Source of the DNA: Bacilli bacterium
GTDB lineage: Bacteria > Bacillota_I > Bacilli_A > RF39 > UBA660
NCBI GenBank assembly: GCA_017418945.1
Contig: JAFOMI010000053.1
Span: forward strand, 1-43,892
Direction of reading: 5' to 3'
Length of the DNA stretch: 43,892 bases
The notes beneath the pieces were generated by a model. That model had not been told where the DNA came from and searched no databases. It saw nothing but the letters and a program-made list of their open reading frames with translations. The translations under genes were made by a program, and so were the position numbers. Positions 35,061 to 42,281 of the stretch are shown in pieces (within the stretch, counting starts at the first letter, position 1; each line of letters opens with the position of its first letter).

Positions 35061-35321
35061 ATGGATAGAAAGGTAACAATCACTAATTCACAAGGGCAAA
35101 AAGCAGTTGCAGACATAGTAAAAATATTTAGAATTAATGAATTAAATAGTGATTACATTGTCTATACTTTTAATCAAAAAGATGCATCTAATAATGTAAA
35201 AGATTATGTATCTAAACTAAGAGTAGAAAATGGCAACTATTATTTTGATACGATTAGTGATGATAAAGAATGGGAACAAGTAAAAAATGTTTTAACAAAA
35301 TTATGTAAAGGTGGCGAATAA
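35061..35321 (+). CDS. Small DUF1292-like protein
   Basis: 86 aa. VTITNSQGQKAVADIVKIFRI, SDYIVYTFNQKDASNN and the C-terminal DDKEWEQVKNVLTKL give a beta-rich body plus a terminal helix, like YrzB/DUF1292 proteins. It resembles the 83-aa protein at 19355 in size and layout, and like it is paired with a low-complexity partner, here 35323. Start ATG 35061 with GGGAGG; it ends 1 base before the next start. Confidence 0.6.
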   Translation: MDRKVTITNSQGQKAVADIVKIFRINELNSDYIVYTFNQKDASNNVKDYVSKLRVENGNYYFDTISDDKEWEQVKNVLTKLCKGGE

Positions 35322-35322
35322 T

Positions 35323-35976
35323 ATGAATCAAGATTTTAACACATTTGAAAATCCATCAATTATAGGAAATGATTCTATTAAGGAAAATAATAATAAACAT
35401 ATTAATGAAAAATTAGATGCTATAGATGATAATATTACTAAATTATGTAATGGTATTAATAAAATTGAAGAAGCAGTTAATTTAATTTTAAACGAAGTTC
35501 AAAATAAAAGAGTTAATATGGTTAATTCTTTAGCAGAAGCTATTAAAGAAGAACCTAAATCTTTCGAAGAAATTGAACCAGTTACTTTTGAACCAATAGA
35601 ACCAGTAACTTTTGAAAAACCAGAAATTACTAATCCTGTTAAAGTAGAAACTGCTAATGAACAAGTAGAAACTAAAACATCAATTCCAGCAATTAATAAT
35701 ACTGTAGAAGCTCCAATCGAAACACTTGATTTAGACGGAATGATTTCAATAGATTCATTATTAAAACAATCAGAAGAAGTTCCTACTGTGACTACTGTTA
35801 ATAATGAAGAAAAAAATAATATAGGACAAACAAATAACGTTGAAATTATTGATATAAATATTCCAAATGCATATGGTGATGGAAAACAAAGATCAATTGC
35901 TCTAGATTTAAATAGTCATAATTCTTTATTAGATAAAAAGGGTGCTATGGCTTTAGTGTTTGAAAGAGCAGCTTAA
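35323..35976 (+). CDS. Acidic low-complexity protein, unknown function
   Basis: 217 aa from ATG 35323, using AAAGGTGG (35306-35313) as ribosome binding site; the GTG at 35311 is part of that site. An N-terminal coiled coil (residues about 24-60, IDDNITKLCNGINKIEEAV) is followed by a repeat EEIEPVTFEPIEPVTFE (about residues 80-96), then acidic Pro/Thr/Val-rich sequence. It ends with a conserved-looking LDLNSHNSLLDKKGAMALVFERAA piece. Cytoplasmic; not recognised. It may partner the small protein encoded just upstream. Confidence 0.65.
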   Translation: MNQDFNTFENPSIIGNDSIKENNNKHINEKLDAIDDNITKLCNGINKIEEAVNLILNEVQNKRVNMVNSLAEAIKEEPKSFEEIEPVTFEPIEPVTFEKPEITNPVKVETANEQVETKTSIPAINNTVEAPIETLDLDGMISIDSLLKQSEEVPTVTTVNNEEKNNIGQTNNVEIIDINIPNAYGDGKQRSIALDLNSHNSLLDKKGAMALVFERAA

Positions 35977-36000
35977 TGCTTAAAGCATCTCTTTTAAAAT

Positions 36001-36030
36001 AATAATCAATCATCTGATTATTGTTTTTTT
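36001..36030 (+). terminator. Intrinsic terminator
   Basis: AATAATCA (36001-36008), loop ATCATC, TGATTATT (36015-36022), G, then T residues to 36030. Confidence 0.8.
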
Positions 36031-36049
36031 ATAATAAAGATAGTATAAT
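36021..36049 (+). promoter_or_regulatory. Promoter built on the terminator T tract
   Basis: TTGTTT (36021-36026), 17 bases, TATAAT (36044-36049). The -35 hexamer sits in the right arm and T run of the terminator at 36001-36030. It drives the anchored protein/GGDEF/YihY genes. Confidence 0.5.
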
Positions 36050-36073
36050 TAAAAAGTTAAAGGAGTTAAAAAA

Positions 36074-36550
36074 ATGAAGAATATATTAAAGAAAATAAAT
36101 ATAAGAAAAGGTAAAAAAATAAAACTAGGTTATGTTCTAGTTAGTATAGTATTATTATTTGTTATTTTACTAGGAATAAAAATGATATTACCTAATAATT
36201 CATCGAAATATGGAGATAGGTTAGAAGGTATTAATTCTATTCCATTTGGTAAAACTGAAAAAAATAAAATAATAGATAAAATAAAAAAAGATGAAAAAGT
36301 AGAAAGTTGTAAATTAAATGTTGAAGGAAAATTAATTACAATCATTTTTGATGTTAAAAAAGATACAAGCATAGATGATGCAAAGAAAATTGCTTCTGAT
36401 TCATTAGAAGTAGTTGGAAAAAAAGTAAAAGATTTTTATGATATTCAATTTATGATTTCTAAAAAGAATGAAGAAACAAAAGAAGATGCTAAAAAAGAAT
36501 TTCCTATTATGGGATATAAAAATAAGAAAACTAGTGGAATAGTTTGGTAG
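36074..36550 (+). CDS. Membrane-anchored protein of unknown function
   Basis: 158 aa. Basic N-terminus (KKINIRKGKKIKLG) and one membrane helix (residues about 19-37), then a small extracytoplasmic domain with alternating strands and helices: SCKLNVEGKLITIIFDVK, SIDDAKKIASDSLEVVGKKV, DIQFMISKK. It ends IMGYKNKKTSGIVW. No recognised family. The gene is 14 bases before the solute-binding/GGDEF receptor gene, so it could be its accessory protein. Confidence 0.65.
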   Translation: MKNILKKINIRKGKKIKLGYVLVSIVLLFVILLGIKMILPNNSSKYGDRLEGINSIPFGKTEKNKIIDKIKKDEKVESCKLNVEGKLITIIFDVKKDTSIDDAKKIASDSLEVVGKKVKDFYDIQFMISKKNEETKEDAKKEFPIMGYKNKKTSGIVW

Positions 36551-36564
36551 TAGGGTGAAAAACT

Positions 36565-38631
36565 ATGAAAAAAAAGAAAAGTATAAATAGAAAAAGAGTA
36601 GCGCTTATAATAATTCCATTTTTATTATTAGTATTAACTATTATGGTAGCGGTATCAGTTAATAAGAAAAATGATAAAAATGGTGTGTTTTCACTACTTG
36701 AAAAAAGATGGATTGAAAAGAATAAATCTACAGTTGTAGATATTTCAATATTAAATGATGTTCCAATATTTGGTGAAGAAGGAGAAGGAGTATTCTTTGA
36801 TTTCTTAAATGATTTTACAGACGAAACAGAAATTAAATTTAATATGATTCCTTATAAATCAAATGGATCTTCAGCTTCAAAATATGTTTTTGAAATGACT
36901 AATAATAGTTCATTAAAAGACAATGAATTATTATTCTATACTGACAATTACGTATTAATTAGTAAAGATAATAATGAAGTTAAAAAAATATCTGATTTAA
37001 AAGGTGTTACTATTGGTGTACTTGAAACAGATTTAAATAAGATTAAATCTTCAATTGATGATTCTGATTTAATTATTTATAATTCATATAGTAATATTGA
37101 TTCAATAGTATCTTCATTAAATAATAATGATATTTTATATGCCATTATTCCAAAAACTATATATATTAATGAAATATTTGAAAATAACTATTATATAGTA
37201 GATAATATTTCTGAATTATCTAGTAATTATATATTAAATATTAATGGCGATGAAAAAATATTAAATAGTGTATTAAGAAAATTTTATACAAGATGGAGTA
37301 AGAGTAATTTAGATAAATCTTATAACCAAAGATTATTAACTTTATATTTTAATAAGAAAGAAGTAGACGATGAAACTATCGCAAACTTTGAAGGTAAAGA
37401 ATATACTTATGGATATGTTAAGAATTTACCATATGAATCAAAGATTAATAATGACTTTATAGGTTATAATAGTGAAATCTTAGATGGTTTTGCAAAAAGT
37501 ATGAATATTACTTTTAAAATAAAAGAATTTAATTCAGTTAAAGAATTAACTAAGAATTTAAACAATGGAAAGATTGATTTAGCATTTAATTATTATAATT
37601 TTGATGCATTAACAAATGATTTTGATTATACTTTCTCTCCATATGCAGAAAGAATAGTAATTTTAACTCATTTAAATAATGTTACTACTTCTGTTCATTC
37701 TTTAAAAAATTTAAAGGATAAAGAAGTTATGATGATTGATAATTCATTATCAAAATATATATCTTCTAATTATGGAGCAAAAGTTAAAACATTTAAAAAA
37801 GCAAGTTCATTATTTAATTCATTAGACCAAGATAGTATAGTAGTTTTAGATTATAATTTATATGATAATTATAGAAACTCTGAATTAAATAATTTTAAAT
37901 TAATTTATGATGATAGAGCTAAGAACTTAGACTTTAATTTTATGATATTAAATACTAATAAGAATAAAGCTTTTAATGGATTATTTAAATTCTATGTTTC
38001 TAATATTCAACAAGATTTATATATGGCAAGAGCAAAAGTAAAATTAGGAAAAGATAGTAAAAAGATTGACTTAACATTTATTTATATTTTAGTTTGTTTA
38101 TTTGTAATTCTTATTATAAGTTTAATGTATTTAAGAATTAAATATAATAGAAATAGAATAAGTAAAAATGATAGATTAAAATATGTTGATAGCTTAACAT
38201 CTTTAAAGAATAGACATTATTTAAATAAGAACTATGAAAAATGGCAAGAGAATAAAATATATCCTCAATCTATTATAATAGTTGATGTTAATAAAATTGG
38301 ACATATTAATGATGTTTATGGTCATCAAGAGGGTGATTTGGTTCTTAAAAAAGCAGCTAATATTCTTATAAATAATCAATTAGAACAAAGTGATATTGTA
38401 AGAACAAATGGTGATGAGTTCTTAATATATATGATTGGTTATGAAGAAAATAAAGTAATTGCATATATGAGAAAACTTAATAAAGAATTTAAAACTTTAC
38501 CATATAATTTTGGTGCAACATTAGGTTATAGTATGATAGTTGATGATATAAAAACTATTGATGATGCAATTAATGAAGCTGTTTTAGAAGTAAAAACTAA
38601 TAAGGAAGCTAATGCACTTTCAAATAAATAA
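36565..38631 (+). CDS. Tandem solute-binding-domain receptor with GGDEF domain
   Basis: 688 aa. TM1 (residues about 10-28), then two periplasmic-type solute-binding lobes in tandem (about 50-265 and 275-495), TM2 (about 505-525), then a cytoplasmic GGDEF domain (about 540-688). The lobes carry SBP-3-like signatures: ISDLKGVTIGVLE, NNDILYAIIP and NNGKIDLAFNYY. The GGDEF domain has the metal-site segment IIVDVNKIGHINDVYGHQEGD, but the signature reads RTNGDEF, so the first Gly is Asn. The inhibitory RxxD motif is not visible. It probably senses an extracellular amino acid-type ligand and makes c-di-GMP or acts as a non-catalytic receptor. It lies between an anchored unknown protein and a YihY protein. 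Confidence 0.88.
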   Translation: MKKKKSINRKRVALIIIPFLLLVLTIMVAVSVNKKNDKNGVFSLLEKRWIEKNKSTVVDISILNDVPIFGEEGEGVFFDFLNDFTDETEIKFNMIPYKSNGSSASKYVFEMTNNSSLKDNELLFYTDNYVLISKDNNEVKKISDLKGVTIGVLETDLNKIKSSIDDSDLIIYNSYSNIDSIVSSLNNNDILYAIIPKTIYINEIFENNYYIVDNISELSSNYILNINGDEKILNSVLRKFYTRWSKSNLDKSYNQRLLTLYFNKKEVDDETIANFEGKEYTYGYVKNLPYESKINNDFIGYNSEILDGFAKSMNITFKIKEFNSVKELTKNLNNGKIDLAFNYYNFDALTNDFDYTFSPYAERIVILTHLNNVTTSVHSLKNLKDKEVMMIDNSLSKYISSNYGAKVKTFKKASSLFNSLDQDSIVVLDYNLYDNYRNSELNNFKLIYDDRAKNLDFNFMILNTNKNKAFNGLFKFYVSNIQQDLYMARAKVKLGKDSKKIDLTFIYILVCLFVILIISLMYLRIKYNRNRISKNDRLKYVDSLTSLKNRHYLNKNYEKWQENKIYPQSIIIVDVNKIGHINDVYGHQEGDLVLKKAANILINNQLEQSDIVRTNGDEFLIYMIGYEENKVIAYMRKLNKEFKTLPYNFGATLGYSMIVDDIKTIDDAINEAVLEVKTNKEANALSNK

Positions 38632-38651
38632 TAGAATAGGTGATTTACGAA

Positions 38652-39479
38652 ATGAAAAATTTAAAAGATAAATATTTGCATTTCTGTAACAATATAATAA
38701 CAATAATGAGAAAGCCAGAGATGTCTGTTTTACCAGGCCATCTGTCTTTCTTTTTGTTGCTATCAGCAATACCTATAATTCTATTGTTTGCTATTATAGC
38801 AACTGCTTTTTCATTATCATTTGATAATATTGTTGAATTTATAACATTAAGTTTACCAGCAAGTACAAGTAAACTTATTATTCCATTATTTTCAGAACAT
38901 GTACTTGATTTTAGTATTGTTCTTCTTGTTTTATCAGCAATATATTTAGCATCTCGTGGTACAAAAGCAATTATAATCGCATCTAATAGTATTTATGGTG
39001 TTAGAAGAAATGCAATTCAAGATATAATAAAATCATTAATAATAACAATTTTATTAATATTATTATTTATTTTTATGATAGTTATATTAATTCTAGGAGA
39101 AAAGATTTTAGAATTAATTGGAACAATTGAAGAAATTAGTTTTATTACAAATAATATATTAAAATCATTTAATTTTTTAAGATGGCCAATTTCTTTATTT
39201 GTCATTTTCTTTACAATAAAATTAATATATACTTTAACACCAAATAAAAGAATAAATAGTAAGACTGTTAATAAAGGAACTTTCTTTACAACACTTTTCT
39301 GGATTCTATTAACATATATATATTCCTTTTATGTAACACATTATGCATCATATAATACTTATTATGGTAGTGCTTCAAATTTGGTGGTTTTGATGCTTTG
39401 GGTATATTTAATATCACAAGTATTTGTAATAGGAATGATTATAAATTCAATTGAAGATAAGAAATTTATGAATAAATAG
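38652..39479 (+). CDS. YihY/BrkB-family membrane protein
   Basis: 275 aa from ATG 38652 (AGGTGAT 7-13 bases upstream; the GTG at 38640 overlaps that site). Six or so membrane segments, beginning with SVLPGHLSFFLLLSAIPIILL. Landmarks typical of the family are ASRGTKAIIIASNSIYGV, then LRWPISLFVIFFTIKLIYTLTPNKR and SNLVVLMLWVYLISQVFVIG. It was once annotated as RNase BN by error; the true function is unknown. Close to the GGDEF gene (20 bases) and likely in the same transcript. Confidence 0.9.
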   Translation: MKNLKDKYLHFCNNIITIMRKPEMSVLPGHLSFFLLLSAIPIILLFAIIATAFSLSFDNIVEFITLSLPASTSKLIIPLFSEHVLDFSIVLLVLSAIYLASRGTKAIIIASNSIYGVRRNAIQDIIKSLIITILLILLFIFMIVILILGEKILELIGTIEEISFITNNILKSFNFLRWPISLFVIFFTIKLIYTLTPNKRINSKTVNKGTFFTTLFWILLTYIYSFYVTHYASYNTYYGSASNLVVLMLWVYLISQVFVIGMIINSIEDKKFMNK

Positions 39480-39510
39480 GGTTTAATTTATAGAAAAGTA
39501 TAGTCAAAAG

Positions 39511-39519
39511 TGATATAAT
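39511..39519 (+). promoter_or_regulatory. Extended -10 promoter upstream of the LtaS-like gene
   Basis: TGATATAAT: TG (39511-39512) plus TATAAT (39514-39519). No clear -35. The start would lie about 20 bases ahead of the ATG at 39546. Confidence 0.6.
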
Positions 39520-39545
39520 TGATATGTTATGCGAGGAGAGTAATT

Positions 39546-41612
39546 ATGAAAAAAATATCGAATAAATTTAAAAATATTAAAAATAAAATAGTTGAATTTA
39601 ATTATAAAGAATATGCAAATACAAATAAGCAATTTATAGCATTTGTTGTTAGTAATCTTATTAATGCTTCATTGCTTAGATTTTTTACTGTTCATAATTA
39701 TTTTGCAATTAAACCTTTACTTGCGGATTTAGCAGTAATTCTATTATTTGGTTCATTTGTATATTTATTTAAAACAAAGAAACAATTTACATACTTAATG
39801 GTAATATCATTTATATTTACATTAATATGTATTGTAAATTCATTATATTATACATATTATATGTCATTTGCATCATTTTCATTAATAGCAGTTTCATTAA
39901 CTGTTGTTGATGTTGGAGATGCAGTTATTAAGAATGTTTTACAATTTAAAGACTTCTTATTCTTATGGCAATTAATATTTATGCTTATTTATCATAGACA
40001 TTTAAGAAAAATAAAATATTATGAATTTGCAGGATCAAAAGAAAATAGAAAGAAAAGATTTACTGGAACTATTATTTCAGGAATAGTTGTATATGCATTA
40101 TTCTTTATGACAGTAACATCTGTTGAATTTAGTCGTTTATCAAAACAATGGAATAGAGAATTCTTAGTTACTAAATTTGGAGTTTATACATATCAATTAA
40201 ATGACTTGTTTAAGAGTTTAGATGCTAAATTTAATACTTTATTTGGTTATGATAATGCAGCTAAGAAATTTAGAGAATATTATGATGAAAATACTATTAA
40301 ACTTGAAAAGAATGATTATTCAGGAATTTTTGAAGGAAAAAATATTGTTCTAATACATGGTGAAAGTATTCAAAATGCCGCTATTAATCAATCATTTAAT
40401 GGTAAAGAAGTTACACCAAATCTAAATAAATTAAAAGATGAAGGAATTTATTTTAATAATTTCTATGCACAAGCAAGTAGTGGAACAAGTTCTGATTCAG
40501 AATTTACATTAGCTACATCTTTATATCCTGTTACTAATGGTGCAGTAGCAGTTAGTTATTGGAATAGAGAATATGAAACATTACAAAAAATGTTAAGAGA
40601 TCAAAAAGGTTATAATACTTTATCATTCCATGCTAATAATGGTGAATTCTGGAATAGAAATAATTTCCATAAGTCACTAGGATATAATACATTCTATAGT
40701 AAGAATTCATTTAAAGTTACTGAAGATAATACAATTGGCCTTGGATTATCTGATAAAGAATTCTTTAAACAATTAGTACCAATTTTAAAGAAAGAATATA
40801 ATGAAAAAGGTAAATTCCTAGCAACTACAATAATGCTTAGTAATCATACTCCATTTGATGCAGTAGATAAATATGGAGATTTTGAAACTAATATAAAAGA
40901 AGAAGTAGTAGAAAATGATGCTGATGGTAACCCAGTTACAAAAGAAGTTACATACCCATATATGGAAGGTACTAAACTAGGAAATTACTTTAAATCAGTT
41001 CATTATGCAGATTCAGCACTTGGTGAATTTATAAATGAACTTGATGAAGCTGGATTACTTGAAAATACAGTAGTTATATTATATGGAGACCATGATGCTA
41101 AATTACCAAAGTCTGATTATGTTAGACTATATAATTATGATAAAGAAACAGATAGTGTTTTAGATAAAGATGATGAAAACTATCGTGATGTTGATTATTA
41201 TGATTATGAATTAAATAGATCAGTTCCATTTATTATATGGACAAAAGATACTAAATTTAATAAAGTAATTTCAACAGCAATGGGTATGGTTGATATTTCA
41301 CCAACTCTAAGCAATATGTTTGGATTAACTCCTAAATATTCACTTGGAAGTGATATTATGAGTTTAGATAATAACGTAGTAGCGTTCCCAAACGGAAACT
41401 GGTTAACAAATGATATTTATTATAATAGTCAAAAAGATGAATATAAAGTTATAAATCCAAATGCAATTATAGATAGAGATACTATTTCAAAGAATTCAGA
41501 AATAGCATCTAAAAAACTAGAAATATCAAATGATATTATCTTATATGATTTAATAAAGAATGAGAATAAAAAGGAAAGATTGGATAGAGTAGAGGGTGAA
41601 GCAAATGAGTAA
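39546..41612 (+). CDS. Lipoteichoic acid synthase-like sulfatase-fold enzyme
   Basis: 688 aa from ATG 39546 (GAGGAGAG upstream; the earlier ATG at 39519 overlaps the promoter). About five N-terminal membrane helices (residues about 30-200), then an extracellular phosphatase-like domain from about residue 250. Motifs: LIHGESIQNA (Glu), SSGTSSDSEFTLATSLYP (nucleophile segment; the residue before SDSEF is Ser, where LtaS of S. aureus has Thr by my recall), LSNHTPFD, and LYGDHDAKLPKSDY. It transfers phosphoglycerol or a related unit from lipid to make teichoic-type polymers on the outer membrane face. It overlaps the next gene by 8 bases. Confidence 0.9.
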   Translation: MKKISNKFKNIKNKIVEFNYKEYANTNKQFIAFVVSNLINASLLRFFTVHNYFAIKPLLADLAVILLFGSFVYLFKTKKQFTYLMVISFIFTLICIVNSLYYTYYMSFASFSLIAVSLTVVDVGDAVIKNVLQFKDFLFLWQLIFMLIYHRHLRKIKYYEFAGSKENRKKRFTGTIISGIVVYALFFMTVTSVEFSRLSKQWNREFLVTKFGVYTYQLNDLFKSLDAKFNTLFGYDNAAKKFREYYDENTIKLEKNDYSGIFEGKNIVLIHGESIQNAAINQSFNGKEVTPNLNKLKDEGIYFNNFYAQASSGTSSDSEFTLATSLYPVTNGAVAVSYWNREYETLQKMLRDQKGYNTLSFHANNGEFWNRNNFHKSLGYNTFYSKNSFKVTEDNTIGLGLSDKEFFKQLVPILKKEYNEKGKFLATTIMLSNHTPFDAVDKYGDFETNIKEEVVENDADGNPVTKEVTYPYMEGTKLGNYFKSVHYADSALGEFINELDEAGLLENTVVILYGDHDAKLPKSDYVRLYNYDKETDSVLDKDDENYRDVDYYDYELNRSVPFIIWTKDTKFNKVISTAMGMVDISPTLSNMFGLTPKYSLGSDIMSLDNNVVAFPNGNWLTNDIYYNSQKDEYKVINPNAIIDRDTISKNSEIASKKLEISNDIILYDLIKNENKKERLDRVEGEANE

Positions 41613-42273
41613 AAAAGTAAAAAAAGAGAAAAAGAGAATGAGTAATCGTAAGAAATTAATTCTATGTGTTACTACTGTTTTAGTAATATTAGTATTATTC
41701 TTTGGTTACAATAAATTCATAAAGAAAGACAATTCAGCATCTAAACCAAAAGTAGTTGATGAAATAAAAAGTTTTAATTATGTAGTTAATGAAAATGATA
41801 CTAAATTGTTTAAAAAGACTTTTACTGAATTAAAAGAAGAATTAAGTAAAAAAGAAGTAGATAATAAAAAGTATGCAGAATTAGTTGCAAAATTATTTGT
41901 TATTGATTTCTTTAATTTAGGAAATAAAACAAGTAAAAATGATATTGGTGGAGTACAATTTGTTTATAATTCATATCAAACTGATTTTGTAGATTATGCA
42001 AGAGATGGAATGTATAAACAAGTTGGTAATAATATTTATGGTGATATTAAACAAAATTTACCAACTGTAAAATCAGTAAATGTAAGTAATATTGAAGAAG
42101 TAGATCCTACATCAATTTTTGGATCTGATGTATATAATCAAGGCGAAAATAGTAAAGGTTATGAAATTACTCTTGATTGGACATATGATAATTCAAATGG
42201 TTTTCAAGATAAAGCAACACTTACTATAGTTACTGATGGTGAAAAATTATCAGTTGCTAAAATGGAAGAATAG
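41605..42273 (+). CDS. Membrane-anchored protein between LtaS-like and LCP genes
   Basis: 222 aa from ATG 41605 (GGGTGAA at 41594-41600; GTG 41596 overlaps it). A basic cytoplasmic tail, one membrane helix (residues about 18-34), then a 180-residue extracellular domain with LFKKTFTELKEELSKKEVDN, KLFVIDFFNLGNKTSKNDIG and C-terminal strands (YEITLDWTYDN, ATLTIVTDGEKLSVAKMEE). Unrecognised family. Its position between a teichoic polymerase and an LCP ligase, with overlap on one side and 8 bases on the other, suggests a glycopolymer assembly role. Confidence 0.72.
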   Translation: MSKKVKKEKKRMSNRKKLILCVTTVLVILVLFFGYNKFIKKDNSASKPKVVDEIKSFNYVVNENDTKLFKKTFTELKEELSKKEVDNKKYAELVAKLFVIDFFNLGNKTSKNDIGGVQFVYNSYQTDFVDYARDGMYKQVGNNIYGDIKQNLPTVKSVNVSNIEEVDPTSIFGSDVYNQGENSKGYEITLDWTYDNSNGFQDKATLTIVTDGEKLSVAKMEE

Positions 42274-42281
42274 GAGGATTT

